A DNA stretch of 64,000 nucleotides from Lachancea dasiensis (GCA_900074725.1 LT598461.1:62001-126000); one strand, 5' to 3'. Positions 1 to 9,979 are shown, counted from the first letter of the stretch. Numbers and translations are program-made. The notes: generated by a model from the sequence alone, not told the origin.

Positions 1-447
1 ATACTGGAGCTCAAGCATCCAGAGATGAACTCCGCTGCTTTGGAACAACTGTCTCCCAAGACAGAAAAGAGTCCTATTTCAGCAATGGGCAGCAGCGGCG
101 AAGCAAGCACTCCCATTACTAATGCTACTTCTCCAAGTATGAGACATTACCACAATGGAAAGGACTTTGACATATCGATGGGAGTTCACGAGGGAAAAGC
201 CGCGAAAAAATACGCGCAACAGGCTTCGGGGAAAGGTCTTAATTATTTTAGACACATCATTCTTTACAGCTTTGAAAGAATCTATGAAAGAGCGCGGTCT
301 GAGGATACAAAGCTTGTTGTGAACCGCCTAAGGGACCTTTACGAAGAAGCAGAAAAGTCGCAACCTGGTTTGAGCGAAGCTTTCGTCGAAGAAGTTTATA
401 TTCGGATGGAGGAGATCAAGAATTACATTGTTGAGACGTCTTTCTAA
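1..447 (+). CDS. SPS1: 3' end of SPS1-like STE20-family (GCKIII) protein kinase, partial
   Basis: The reading frame is open from the first base of the window to a TAA at 445-447, so this is the last ~148 codons of a gene that starts outside. No kinase domain is visible. The tail (frame from 187 on) holds an amphipathic helical stretch with the motif QPGLSEAFVEEVY, which resembles the C-terminal helical region of fungal GCKIII kinases. The next gene downstream is an SPS2/SPS22 homologue, and in S. cerevisiae SPS1 (YDR523C) and SPS2 (YDR522C) are neighbours in the same relative orientation. SPS1 acts in spore-wall formation. The call rests on the tail similarity plus gene order; the catalytic part cannot be seen here. 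Confidence 0.6.
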   Translation: MLELKHPEMNSAALEQLSPKTEKSPISAMGSSGEASTPITNATSPSMRHYHNGKDFDISMGVHEGKAAKKYAQQASGKGLNYFRHIILYSFERIYERARSEDTKLVVNRLRDLYEEAEKSQPGLSEAFVEEVYIRMEEIKNYIVETSF

Positions 448-590
448 ATACTCGAAGTAATGATAATAACAGATAGCTTAGCTCGTTCTCTGGTCACCTC
501 GATAAGTACCGCGTGCGCCGAGTTTCTGACGTTTTTCCGTCATATGCCAATGGTTGCCACAATGGTATTGTGATCTTGAAGCAAGCCACG

Positions 591-598
591 TATAAAAG
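591..598 (+). promoter_or_regulatory. TATA box of the SPS2-like gene
   Basis: TATAAAAG lies about 100 bp upstream of the ATG at 699. Any start codon upstream of it would be outside the transcript, which rules out the longer open frame that begins with a GTG at 513. Confidence 0.55.
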
Positions 599-698
599 CC
601 AAAGATTTTACCAGAGTATGTTAAACTTAACTTCATTTCTGACCCTCACATTCACAAGCAGTTCAAAGATTCCAATTCAGATAAAGACTGGAACTTTA

Positions 699-2135
699 AT
701 GAGATCTTCAGTAGCTTTTACCACGGGACTGATACTTTCAGTCGGGAGCCTGACATCTTGTTATGATATTCAGCAGACATTTGAAAGTGTCAGAGATATC
801 ACAAGACCTCACGCAGTTAGAGTGAACATTCACCATTTGGACAAGAGGGATACAGCACCGGCTTTTAGTTCCTTGCAAGATGAATGGTCAGCGGATGTCG
901 TCGGGATGCAGGCAATGAGGTTCGAAAAGTCGACTGCTGTGGCTGAGATTTGCGCGAAGGAACTTCACAATATTGAGTCAGCAGGGCAGCTTTATCAGCT
1001 ACAACAAAGTTGCAGAACACTATCTGGCACATTACAGATCAGCGATTTCATAGATCCCGTCATAGACCTTGGTGGGTTGCAGAACATCAATGGTGATTTC
1101 ATAGTAGAAAATCTTCCTGATGTAGTTAGAATACAAGCTCACAACCTTGCCACCATCGGTGGGACCTTTAAGATCGACAGCTTGACATCATTAACAAGCA
1201 TCTATTTTCCGGTTTTGCACCACTTTGATGCAATTGAATGGAAGGTCGTCCCCACCTTGACATCATTAAGTTTAGCCCCCAATATTAGTCACGCAAAAAG
1301 GCTGACCCTTTCAGACACGTCATTGATTGGAATAGATGCGCTGGAAAGAATTGAGGACCTCGACATACTCAACATTAACAACAACAGATTCCTAGAATAT
1401 GTCAAAAGCAATGTAAAGCAGGTGAACGAGCAGCTAAGTGTGTCCTCAAACTCTAAGGAATTGAGGATTGATTTTCCATCCTTGATTTGGGCGAATAATC
1501 TCACTGTCAGAGATGTGGCTTCGGTTACTTTCCCTCAGCTGCAATATGTCAATCAATCATTTGAAGTAATTGAAAACAACTTTGAAAGATTTGAGACTCC
1601 CCTCCTCAAAACGGTGGGAGGAACGTTGGGAGTCATTCAAAATACACATCTTTCTCACATCGATTTTTCAAATGTCACGACAATTCAAGGTGGCTTGATG
1701 ATCGCGAATAACTCCAATGTCGATAAAATTGATTTTTTGCCTGAGTTGCGTGAAATTGGAGGTGCCATTCAATTCATAGGTACATTTCACGAGACGGTTC
1801 TACCTAAGCTGAGGCTGGTCAGAGGAAGTGCTCTGGTTAGAACTACATCAAGCGCAATGGACTGCAGCAAATGGACAACCTCAATCAACGGGAATTCTGT
1901 GATCAGAGGTGGAAAGATTGTCTGCACGTCAGGTCAGACAAGAAATACAGCTCGGGTTAGTGAAGATGGGCAGCTGCTGGATCATCATGAGACTCAATTG
2001 GATGTAAAGCCGGACACTATCCAAAAGACAAGTTTGGCTTCTGGAACTTTAGACAAATCGAAGTTACCAGCTTTCGCGTGGTCATTGTCATTGGGTTGGA
2101 TTGTCACCATGATTTGCTTGGTTGCAACACAGTAG
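699..2135 (+). CDS. SPS2: SPS2/SPS22-type GPI-anchored cell-wall protein (Ecm33 family)
   Basis: 478-residue protein related to S. cerevisiae Sps2/Sps22, redundant GPI proteins needed for the beta-glucan layer of the spore wall, and to Ecm33/Pst1. The N-terminus (MRSSVAFTTGLILSVGSLTSC) is a classic signal peptide and the last ~18 residues are hydrophobic, as expected of a GPI-attachment signal. The middle carries the receptor-L-like, leucine-rich pattern of the family, such as IQGGLMIANNSNVDKIDF. The start at 699 is preferred because it begins the signal peptide and lies just after a TATA box; an in-frame ATG at 618 is the alternative. It follows the SPS1-like gene, matching the SPS1-SPS2 pair of S. 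cerevisiae chromosome IV. Confidence 0.85.
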   Translation: MRSSVAFTTGLILSVGSLTSCYDIQQTFESVRDITRPHAVRVNIHHLDKRDTAPAFSSLQDEWSADVVGMQAMRFEKSTAVAEICAKELHNIESAGQLYQLQQSCRTLSGTLQISDFIDPVIDLGGLQNINGDFIVENLPDVVRIQAHNLATIGGTFKIDSLTSLTSIYFPVLHHFDAIEWKVVPTLTSLSLAPNISHAKRLTLSDTSLIGIDALERIEDLDILNINNNRFLEYVKSNVKQVNEQLSVSSNSKELRIDFPSLIWANNLTVRDVASVTFPQLQYVNQSFEVIENNFERFETPLLKTVGGTLGVIQNTHLSHIDFSNVTTIQGGLMIANNSNVDKIDFLPELREIGGAIQFIGTFHETVLPKLRLVRGSALVRTTSSAMDCSKWTTSINGNSVIRGGKIVCTSGQTRNTARVSEDGQLLDHHETQLDVKPDTIQKTSLASGTLDKSKLPAFAWSLSLGWIVTMICLVATQ

Positions 2136-2540
2136 TAGCGGGTCTAATGAATTCATCTTGAGAGTTGAGTAACTAGCACAGAATCATCGATTGATCTTTT
2201 CTTTCTTCAAATCTTCAGTTTTTCAGACGCTGTTCGGAAGACTTCTTCAGGTTTCTCAAAGGTTTGGTTGATTTTAATGCTGAATCTTCGGAGATCTCAA
2301 CCTTTTATAATTATTATTATGCCATTAATATACGATTATTGAGAACTCAAAACGTAATTAGCAGCATCTTCAAAAATGTATACATTGAATATTCGAGTAA
2401 AGAAACACCAACCAAGTTCAAAAGCCTTACTGGGGAGAATTGAAACAATCAAAGTCTAGTAAATCAGCCCTTGTGCTTATAAGGGGTTTCATTTAGCTGA
2501 GAAGTATTAGCCACCAATTTAAGGCCTTTCTAGCGTTATA
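2136..2540. other. Intergenic: SPS2 3' region and URC2 promoter
   Basis: AT-rich spacer. A TTATAAGGGG stretch at 2477-2486 combines a weak TATA (TATAA) and a stress-response-like AGGGG about 55-60 bp before the URC2 ATG. No gene or repeat was recognised. Confidence 0.4.
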
Positions 2541-4886
2541 ATGGAAGGTGGAGATGATATTCAGCGGGCTCTTGAAATACCATCAACCATTGGGCTAGAT
2601 ACGGATGGAGACCATATAAGACAGGTTCCTAAGCGATCCCCAGAGTCTGAGACAGTGAGGAAACCACGTAAGAAACGAAAGACGTATAGTTGTGATGTTT
2701 GTCGTAAATTTAAGACGAGATGCGATTTTGAGCCGTTGATAGGTCGATGCCACCGCTGCAGCGTCTTGAATTTGGAGTGTTCTCTAACCAAGGAGCGTCA
2801 AGACGAAATTTTGGCAGCGATCGATAGTTCTTCCGGCACAACTCTGCGCGTCGACACGGAAACTGCAACGAACAATGCTCGTGAAAACGAACAAAAAACT
2901 TCGTGGGCAACCAACCCCGTCGCTTCGACGCTTACCAACAGACTCAATAAACTTGAAGCAAATCTCAACAGTTTAAACAGCAAACTGGATTTGCTGGTGA
3001 TGCTATGTCAGGGTAGAGCCTCTGCGTCAGTCAACAAGGACAATGATAAAAAAGACCGCAAAAGCAATGATGGTATCAACGAAGTAACAGAAGGAACAAA
3101 TTCGGTGAATCGTGATGGACAGTCAATGGCAAAACTCGAATACCCCTCTGATTCGGAGACCTCCCTATATCAGAGTGATGATGGAGAGGCTCCGGCTTCT
3201 ATAGGAAAGGAATACCCTAGGTCATTTTTAAAGGCCCAACGGAGGATACATTTCAATGGTCTTAAACTTCAGGAACCCCCACTGAAACTCATCGGTGATA
3301 TTGATGAGCGTCTATTTCCCACTAAAGCACAATCTGAAAGTGATAGAATTGCCAAGACACAGAGACCATTTGTGGTTGCTAGAAACAATTTTTTCAAATT
3401 CTTCAATCAACACGAAGACCTGTGCCTATATCTATCGCGCGACTTTCTGGTCAAATCTCATTTCTGGATAATTCCTGGAGGTATAAAAGAAATCAACCGT
3501 CCCTATGTTGAGAAGCACTTATTTATTTCAAGTGTCTTCGCAATCATCGCCATGGGGTTTGAGGAAAATAAGAAGTATGAAGACGAGCAAGAAATTATGT
3601 ATCCTTTGGTTGAACGGTTGCTTACGAATACTCTAACTATGTTCGAAAGACTAACGGATCACGACATAGAGGCGATATTGTACTGTTCAATGTTTATTAT
3701 CTCACGAAAATCAAAAAGACATCGGCAAATGAAATTCAACTCTCTGGTTTTGACCAACTTTGCTATTAGCAGCTTGCTGAACATAATCGACTTTCATAGA
3801 ATAAAGGAAAGAGTTTTTATGGAAGAAGATTATGATCCACTAGACCTATATCATTTGAGAATTCTGAACTCTTTGACAGCATGTCGTCTTCAATACTCAA
3901 TTGGATACGGAAGCTTTTTGGTTCCTGACGAAGTATTGAAAGAGTTCAATAATCTCACAGCTAGATACCCTCAAGCAAATTTTGGAGATGATATTAAAAT
4001 CAGCGAAATAAATCTCAGCGAAATTGTGAACAGCATATTTTTGAACTTCAAGTCTTACTTCAAAAGTTTCACAAAAGCTTTCAAGACACGTTCTGAAGAG
4101 AGAGGCGATGCCTCTTTCAACGAATCCCGTCGAACTTATGAGAAACTCATATTCCCCGAGCTGGAATATTGGCTCAAGAATTGGGCCGAGCTACTTTCTA
4201 AAGATGGAGGTGGTGTTCTATTATTTGCATTCAATTACTACTACATTATGATATTGCGCTCATTCCTGACAGAATTCTACAAGACTTGTCATGACCATCG
4301 AACCTACTTCAAGTCTATTTTAAAAACTATGAAGTTATATTGCTTCAACCTCTTAGATGGATTTCTGAAGTTACCATCCCAGTTGATCAAAGGCGCTCCG
4401 GCTATAACCGTGTATCAGCTGGTATATGCATGCCTTACTCTTTGTGATTTCCTGCATTTCTTCGATGCTTCAGAAAGACAACAAATTTTAAACTTGTGTA
4501 CCAAAATCTATTGGCATTTGCATACCATAGGGGAGAAGCTGAACGAGGCCACTGAAAATGTGGGAAAAATCATAAAATCTCTAATAGAGACTGGAAAGAA
4601 AAAGGTGAACGCGGGGGGTTTGGCAATACCGCCCCCAGATCAGCACATCCAAAGCTCACAATTGAACGCTTTACCAACTTTACAAAGTCTGTCAGCTCGC
4701 CTCGGCTCTCCGCAAAGTGTCTCATCGGCTACTTCTCGTGTTAGCGGCTCCGAAGGTGGCCCCGCAACGAGTTTCAACATGCCTGACGTGGATCAGTTCA
4801 ATTCGTTTGAGGACTTCTTTCAAGACTTTTTTGAACATCTAAAGCCGACAACCCAAAATATATTTTCTTCTACAAACGAAAGTTGA
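2541..4886 (+). CDS. URC2: Zn2Cys6 transcription factor, Urc2 orthologue
   Basis: 781-residue fungal zinc-cluster regulator. The binuclear cluster is at residues 51-80 with spacing CX2CX6CX8CX2CX6C, preceded by a basic stretch (RKPRKKRKT) and followed near residue 135 by a short heptad-like dimerisation segment (LTNRLNKLEANLNSLNSKL). The middle is a typical fungal regulatory domain and the C-terminus is acidic and hydrophobic, as in activation domains. S. cerevisiae YDR520C, named URC2 after the uracil-catabolism gene of Lachancea kluyveri, lies beside SPS2 and FPR2, matching the neighbours here. It converges on POF1 with a 32-bp gap. Identity rests on synteny plus domain; the target genes are not shown by this window. 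Confidence 0.85.
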   Translation: MEGGDDIQRALEIPSTIGLDTDGDHIRQVPKRSPESETVRKPRKKRKTYSCDVCRKFKTRCDFEPLIGRCHRCSVLNLECSLTKERQDEILAAIDSSSGTTLRVDTETATNNARENEQKTSWATNPVASTLTNRLNKLEANLNSLNSKLDLLVMLCQGRASASVNKDNDKKDRKSNDGINEVTEGTNSVNRDGQSMAKLEYPSDSETSLYQSDDGEAPASIGKEYPRSFLKAQRRIHFNGLKLQEPPLKLIGDIDERLFPTKAQSESDRIAKTQRPFVVARNNFFKFFNQHEDLCLYLSRDFLVKSHFWIIPGGIKEINRPYVEKHLFISSVFAIIAMGFEENKKYEDEQEIMYPLVERLLTNTLTMFERLTDHDIEAILYCSMFIISRKSKRHRQMKFNSLVLTNFAISSLLNIIDFHRIKERVFMEEDYDPLDLYHLRILNSLTACRLQYSIGYGSFLVPDEVLKEFNNLTARYPQANFGDDIKISEINLSEIVNSIFLNFKSYFKSFTKAFKTRSEERGDASFNESRRTYEKLIFPELEYWLKNWAELLSKDGGGVLLFAFNYYYIMILRSFLTEFYKTCHDHRTYFKSILKTMKLYCFNLLDGFLKLPSQLIKGAPAITVYQLVYACLTLCDFLHFFDASERQQILNLCTKIYWHLHTIGEKLNEATENVGKIIKSLIETGKKKVNAGGLAIPPPDQHIQSSQLNALPTLQSLSARLGSPQSVSSATSRVSGSEGGPATSFNMPDVDQFNSFEDFFQDFFEHLKPTTQNIFSSTNES

Positions 4887-4918
4887 ACACTCTTAGCCGG
4901 CCATTAGGTTTATCGTCA

Positions 4919-5707
4919 CTATTGGAAGATGTTGTTTCCGGCGTGATCATTGAGAATATATTCTCGAATCTCCGGTAAAACGAATGGTGTGTCATCTACA
5001 TTGGGATCGAATATCGACCTTCTAAGCATGGAAGATGAAACCTCAGACAAAAGATCGTCATTGTCTCTAACTGTGATCTTTTCACTCCATGACCTAGGGA
5101 TATTTGGTTCGTAAATTCCATTGGCAATATCAACTGGATAGTTTAATTGCCGGACCAAGGGGATGTCGCATTTTCTACTCAGGCAATAGAAGTCAGTCAC
5201 ATTCATAAACAAACTTAAAGCTTCTGCCGTTAATGCCGGTTTGTAGTATTTTGAGTCAAATACTCTTATGATTGTGTCGAAGCCCACCAAATATGTAATT
5301 TTGAAGTGTTCGCCCAACGAAGTCTGTATAACTTTCGATTTATCGACAAACTTCCCAAATTTGGTTAGGCCTATCGAAGTTTTGATCGATTCCCTTCTGA
5401 GGAGATCTCCCATAATACACATCATGTCCATTCTTCTATCAAATGTGGCTGGGTGAACCCCTTTATCCGCATTGTTGATGGATAGTAGTAAAAGAACTTG
5501 AAGTTCATCACCTTGCCTTTGGTAGTGCTGAAATGCCGTTTTGACCAAATTATAGTGACTGGCATGTGGTGGATTGAAAGACGAATCTAGTACCAAAAGT
5601 CTACGAGTAGTGTTCAGTTGTTGTTGACTATGAAATATCAAAAAACCATCATTTGATCGCAAAAACTGTTCAAGCACTTTCGAGCAGTGACCTGATTGTG
5701 GAACCAT
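4919..5707 (-). CDS. POF1: Pof1-type nicotinamide mononucleotide adenylyltransferase
   Basis: 262 residues, close to the length of S. cerevisiae Pof1 (YCL047C). The nucleotidyltransferase fold is marked by SSFNPPHASH at residues 42-51, which gives the HxxH nucleotide-binding motif, and by SEVSSSMLR near the C-terminus, the equivalent of the ISSTxxR motif. Family members transfer AMP from ATP to NMN in NAD+ synthesis; Pof1 has also been linked to filamentation and protein quality control. The ATG at 5707 is the only good start. The gene is convergent with URC2. Confidence 0.88.
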   Translation of the reverse strand: MVPQSGHCSKVLEQFLRSNDGFLIFHSQQQLNTTRRLLVLDSSFNPPHASHYNLVKTAFQHYQRQGDELQVLLLLSINNADKGVHPATFDRRMDMMCIMGDLLRRESIKTSIGLTKFGKFVDKSKVIQTSLGEHFKITYLVGFDTIIRVFDSKYYKPALTAEALSLFMNVTDFYCLSRKCDIPLVRQLNYPVDIANGIYEPNIPRSWSEKITVRDNDDLLSEVSSSMLRRSIFDPNVDDTPFVLPEIREYILNDHAGNNIFQ

Positions 5708-5790
5708 GCTTCTTAGCTGTCGGATATATATGGTCTCTTTCGAGATTAAATTAAGTCTAGGTACCTCCTACCTTATAAACACTTCAACGT

Positions 5791-6207
5791 CTAAAGTTCG
5801 TCACGCCTTCTGATATCGACCAATGTTGTCTCGAAGAAAAGATCAGAATTTGGTGGAATTACTCTGCCAGCTCCGCGGGAGCCATAGCCTAGCTTACTTG
5901 GAATGCGTAGTTCTCGTTTCTCCCCAACGCACATGCCTAAAATTCCTTGATCCCAACCTTCAATAACTTGTCCAGAACCTAACTGGAAGACAATTGGCGT
6001 CCCACGGCCATAGGACGAGTCAAAAACATCAGCAGACCCATCAAGAGAGCCTGAATAATGAACGGAGACAATATCGCCCTTAGTAGCCTGGATTTTACAT
6101 TCATGAGATGGGACTTCCTGCACGATCTTTATATCTAAATCAGCTAGGCCCTTAGCCAAGCCGAAGGAAGATAGCACAAGAAGTGTGACAGCTTTCATAA
6201 AGTACAT
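5791..6207 (-). CDS. FPR2: ER-lumenal FKBP-type peptidyl-prolyl isomerase
   Basis: 138 residues with a signal peptide (hydrophobic run at about residues 5-20) followed by one FKBP domain (GDIVSVHYSG, GWDQGILGMCVGEKREL, GYGSRGAGRVIPPNSDLFFE). It catalyses prolyl cis-trans isomerisation and is expected to bind FK506 and rapamycin. Two ATGs are possible, at 6207 or 6198 (residue 4); both keep the signal peptide. The chain ends in RRRDEL, an HDEL-like ER-retrieval tetrapeptide, whereas PDI1 in this window ends in HDEL. Order URC2-POF1-FPR2-EMC1 combines S. cerevisiae chromosomes IV and III. Confidence 0.92.
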   Translation of the reverse strand: MYFMKAVTLLVLSSFGLAKGLADLDIKIVQEVPSHECKIQATKGDIVSVHYSGSLDGSADVFDSSYGRGTPIVFQLGSGQVIEGWDQGILGMCVGEKRELRIPSKLGYGSRGAGRVIPPNSDLFFETTLVDIRRRDEL

Positions 6208-6322
6208 CTGTTATAAGCTCCCAGAGGTTATATAGCGAGTTGGCCTATTCTACTGCCTAATGAAGCTTGCTTAAGCAATGTTCTGTATACATGGAAAAAC
6301 TAATAGTCACGAATAACGTGAG

Positions 6323-6399
6323 GCCACCAGAATGGCGACACCAGAACGGCGACACCAGAATGGCGACACCAGAACGGCGACACCAGAACGGCGACACCA
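6323..6399. repeat. 14-bp tandem repeat (minisatellite), about 5 copies
   Basis: The unit GACACCAGAACGGC, with a C/T variation at one position, is repeated head to tail at 6337, 6351, 6365 and 6379, with partial copies at both ends. It lies between the 3' end of EMC1 and the FPR2 promoter. The unit is not a multiple of three and no gene spans it. Confidence 0.9.
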
Positions 6400-6410
6400 A
6401 CTCCAACCAC

Positions 6411-8618
6411 TCAATGCTTTACTAACCACTGTGTCTTGAGCTTCTTTGTGTCTACGATTGGCCTGATGAAGAAACAAATCAAAAGAAGCCCGGCTATGGT
6501 TGACAGAAGCTGAAATTTTTGGAAGCTGGGCTTAAGTTGATCAAATTGGGAAGATGGATATACTCTGCTGCAGTACAAGTCGTGGCCAAGACTGCAGACC
6601 AAACTGGTAGATTCGAGATTGGTAGCAACGGATGTCAGAAGAGAATTTGGACCAGATAGGATGCGTCTGTGGTGAGTTAAAATGGTATAGTCACTGATTG
6701 GAATGGCGCTCACGTAGGGTGACATCATGAACTCCTTTTTGTCACTGGCACTCATCTGCGATTCCGCAACTCTACGTGCGCTCAAAATGAATTTGGGGAG
6801 GTAGGTGATCTGGCCATTCTCAAGTTCGAGAACCACAGATCGTATAGTAATGCCGAATTTAGTTTTTGTTAGAGCCATATTTTTTATAACTTCCGGATAC
6901 AAATAAGCGTTCTGCAAAACTTTGGGCTTGAGCTCGTTGGAAAAGGCATCAACTTCAACAGCGGACGTAGAGTACCGTTCATTAGGTGCCAAAGATTCGT
7001 AAAGTTCGATGACACCAATTTTTTGTTCAGGTACCGGCTTCGTGCTGAAGTAGGTATATATCACCCAATTTTCACCAAATACCAAGTTAATAGGAACTCG
7101 TAAGTCTATGCCATCATCATGTGCCACTGAATAAACAAGCTCCCCTGTCACCGTATCGACAATACGCAAAGTAAAGGCCCCACCAACATCTTTACCAGTC
7201 ACGTAAGCAGCCAAATGAGGGTACAAGTATTTATACAGAACGCTTCTGTCCCCAAGAATATTACCCAAACTAACCGATAAATCTTGTTCTCTAAACGCGA
7301 AACTCAATATTTGCTCATCCCCCATTTGAAGACCCCATGTTTTTTCAATACTATTATTCTTGAACACAGAAGCACCCAAGTAGGTTTTATTATGATTCAA
7401 AAAGTAAAACTCCTTATCGGCTGGAATGTCGGTACGGCTCATTAAGATACCCGGATCATCAGTTTCCAGGTAAATATATCCGTTCTCAAGTGGCTCCGCT
7501 TTCAGTAATGATGGCCCTTGAGTCCTTTGCAAAAGGAATGGCTCTCTCTGAATTGCGCTCACTTCTAATATAAGAGAGGTACCCGATTTACAGTAAACCT
7601 CTATTTCGGTATCCATCATCACCGCCTGTATGGTTATGATATCTGTGAGTCCTGTTTCAATAGACCAGATTTTTTTTCCGGTGCGGATATCCAAGTTTGC
7701 GATAGTACCTCTGTCGGTAGCTACGATCAGAAATTTCAGCAGGCCAAAATTCACATCTTTCTGTAATATAGTGGCCTCGTCGTCTTCTTCGAAAAGGTTT
7801 TTAACGATATTCCCAACAGAAAACTTATGGGCCATCAGATATTCTTTTAACCGCAGGAGGGTTTGATTTACCCGAAACTTGTAGGCCTCTAAGATAGTCA
7901 TGGAATCCTCCTGGGACACTTCGGCATAAATCTTTGAGATCGTCGGGTCCTTTGCTGAGATAAAGGTAGAAGCGATGATATTGGTCAGCGATTCGTCTCT
8001 CACCCAAGTCTCAGCAAGAATATGATTTTCGAACTTCGAGAAGTTGTAGAGTCCGTCATTTGTGGAAATCATGAGCTCATAATTCCCATCTTCAGAGCTG
8101 TTAAAATATTCGACGCGATTGAATGCCTGTGGCAACTCTTGAATAGAGATCACAAATTGCTTGGCCTCATCGAGAATTTTCATTTTCCCATCTCTTACCT
8201 GAATCAATGACATGTCAGGTATGCAATTAGGTTCGAAAACGAAATTGGTTTTGTGCACTTCAAAACCGTCAACAGAGTCAAATGCTTTATACGCATTATC
8301 AGCGGTTTGCAAAACCACAATATTGTCTTCGGTCAACATTGCATCGGTTGCATGGAAGTTTAAAGGTAGTCGATCCACGAGCTCACCGCTAGTCTTGTCG
8401 ACCCACGACAATAGGGAGTCATCGCCAATCATTGACAGAATGAGAAAATGATCGTTTGAACTGTCATTAGACGCTGGAAAGACGCATTTGTAGCGGCCAA
8501 TGTTGCTTTTCTGCCAATCTATGTTGTTCACTTGGTCGTCAAAGATAGCCCAAACATGCGGCAAGTTAATGACGGTCAGAAGTGCCGTGTAAAGCAGAAA
8601 AGACCATATTTTGCTCAT
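6411..8618 (-). CDS. EMC1: ER membrane protein complex subunit 1
   Basis: 735-residue type I membrane protein. The start at 8618 is chosen because MSKIWSFLLYTALLTVINL begins a signal peptide; an in-frame ATG 105 bp upstream would bury it. The long lumenal part has the repeated beta-propeller style of Emc1 (VATDRGTIANLDIRTGKKIW, near the middle), and one transmembrane segment lies near the C-terminus (STIAGLLLICFFI), followed by a short basic cytosolic tail. Emc1 is the large lumenal subunit of the EMC, which inserts tail-anchored and multipass proteins into the ER membrane. S. cerevisiae Emc1 (YCL045C, 760 aa) has the same neighbour MGR1. Confidence 0.92.
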   Translation of the reverse strand: MSKIWSFLLYTALLTVINLPHVWAIFDDQVNNIDWQKSNIGRYKCVFPASNDSSNDHFLILSMIGDDSLLSWVDKTSGELVDRLPLNFHATDAMLTEDNIVVLQTADNAYKAFDSVDGFEVHKTNFVFEPNCIPDMSLIQVRDGKMKILDEAKQFVISIQELPQAFNRVEYFNSSEDGNYELMISTNDGLYNFSKFENHILAETWVRDESLTNIIASTFISAKDPTISKIYAEVSQEDSMTILEAYKFRVNQTLLRLKEYLMAHKFSVGNIVKNLFEEDDEATILQKDVNFGLLKFLIVATDRGTIANLDIRTGKKIWSIETGLTDIITIQAVMMDTEIEVYCKSGTSLILEVSAIQREPFLLQRTQGPSLLKAEPLENGYIYLETDDPGILMSRTDIPADKEFYFLNHNKTYLGASVFKNNSIEKTWGLQMGDEQILSFAFREQDLSVSLGNILGDRSVLYKYLYPHLAAYVTGKDVGGAFTLRIVDTVTGELVYSVAHDDGIDLRVPINLVFGENWVIYTYFSTKPVPEQKIGVIELYESLAPNERYSTSAVEVDAFSNELKPKVLQNAYLYPEVIKNMALTKTKFGITIRSVVLELENGQITYLPKFILSARRVAESQMSASDKKEFMMSPYVSAIPISDYTILTHHRRILSGPNSLLTSVATNLESTSLVCSLGHDLYCSRVYPSSQFDQLKPSFQKFQLLSTIAGLLLICFFIRPIVDTKKLKTQWLVKH

Positions 8619-8773
8619 CTGGCTCTCGCAGCTAGCACCTGAACGGACAACACACTTTTGTATGTACTTTTTAATGCTATTGAATAAATATGGAACGGCC
8701 TTGGTAGATTGAGCGACATCCAAATCGAGTCATGTGGCACGGTGCGCACGCTGACGCAGCATTCCATACTCAC

Positions 8774-9979
8774 TCAACGGCTCTCCTCCTCAGAACTTTC
8801 GTCGTTATTATCGAAGTAGGAAGTGTCGCTGCCTTTTTCTATACTGGGGTCATTGCCCATCAAAACGGTAGGCAAGAACTTGATGCTCAACGACGTTTCT
8901 AAGGCCAAATCTAACCAAGGATTAAATGTGGACCACGTTTCGAAAAGATCGATCTCCTCTGGGGCTCGCAAATTGGGATCGAAAATTATTCCTTTCAGAG
9001 TCCCTTGGCGTGAGCCATTCGTAACTGGTATGCTATGCTTAGGTGCAGACTCCATGAGAGAATGGACGTTCTCCCTGACTTGTGCATTCTGCTTTTTAAG
9101 TTCCTCAACTTCTTCTGGTCCATGTGCGATAGCTCTCCCTAAAAGCTGATTGGTTACATCTTTAGTGTGTCTCTTGCTGAAAAAGTCTGTCATCTCCAGG
9201 TGGTACTCAAGCCTATCCAAGTATTCCGTAAACGACATTGGTTTGTATTCCAGGGGCCCAAACCAGGAAACTATCCAATTGTCAGCTTCGACTGCTGCCC
9301 GTGCAAAAGCTACACTTTGTTTCACCTCTGGTGTGTTCAACGGCAAAACGTTCCCATTGACCGCGTCTTTGACCCTAAATTTTGTAGGATCGATGCCTTC
9401 ATGGTAATATTTTATGATGTCGTTGAAGAATTGTTTCTCACGAACTGAGCGAGCTTCCTCATACCACGGGTCATACTTCAATATCGTTAGTCGGCATGCC
9501 TCCAGCAAGGATTGACTTAGTAATACAGAACCGCAAAGTAAAAACATCGACCTCTTGAATATAGTGAATTTTGCGGAGTTAAAGAAACTTGTCGAGCCCG
9601 TAGGTCCAGTTCTGTGGAAAGAGTGTGTACCTCCAAATGTAGTCCCCGTGTGATTTGTCACATAAATTTTACCGCGTGAGGTAGAGAATCGATTCAAACT
9701 GGGAAACTCGGAAATATCTCTCTTTGAAAATTGACTGCCGGAAAGCCTAAACTTTCTCATGCAATAGAGCCCAAACAAAGTCTGTATACCGACCAAGCTC
9801 CATAATCCGGTTCTATTGTCAGATGCGGGGACTAGTGGTCCCCAAAGTCGCAGGCCAAGACTAGGTCTCGCGTAGAATTCAATTGTCTTATCTTCACTGG
9901 GTTTCTCTGGGTCCTCCTTCTGCACCAATTTTGACCGATTGGGATTCTTAGAACCATCTGGTGGGGAGTACAAACCCAT
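8774..9979 (-). CDS. MGR1: Mgr1, adaptor subunit of the mitochondrial i-AAA protease
   Basis: 401 residues against 417 for S. cerevisiae Mgr1 (YCL044C). The N-terminal motif RPSLGLRLWGPLVPASDN and two hydrophobic segments, at about residues 58-76 (GLWSLVGIQTLFGLYCM) and 143-165, fit the two-pass inner-membrane topology of Mgr1. Mgr1 binds the Yme1 protease with Mgr3 and passes substrates to it; loss makes cells unable to live without mitochondrial DNA. The C-terminus is acidic (DNNDESSEEES). It lies directly upstream of EMC1, as in S. cerevisiae. Confidence 0.9.
   Translation of the reverse strand: MGLYSPPDGSKNPNRSKLVQKEDPEKPSEDKTIEFYARPSLGLRLWGPLVPASDNRTGLWSLVGIQTLFGLYCMRKFRLSGSQFSKRDISEFPSLNRFSTSRGKIYVTNHTGTTFGGTHSFHRTGPTGSTSFFNSAKFTIFKRSMFLLCGSVLLSQSLLEACRLTILKYDPWYEEARSVREKQFFNDIIKYYHEGIDPTKFRVKDAVNGNVLPLNTPEVKQSVAFARAAVEADNWIVSWFGPLEYKPMSFTEYLDRLEYHLEMTDFFSKRHTKDVTNQLLGRAIAHGPEEVEELKKQNAQVRENVHSLMESAPKHSIPVTNGSRQGTLKGIIFDPNLRAPEEIDLFETWSTFNPWLDLALETSLSIKFLPTVLMGNDPSIEKGSDTSYFDNNDESSEEESR

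Noticed and set aside
513-698. N-terminal extension of the SPS2-like protein
   Set aside because: It would start with GTG and lie upstream of the TATA box at 591; the signal peptide begins at 699.
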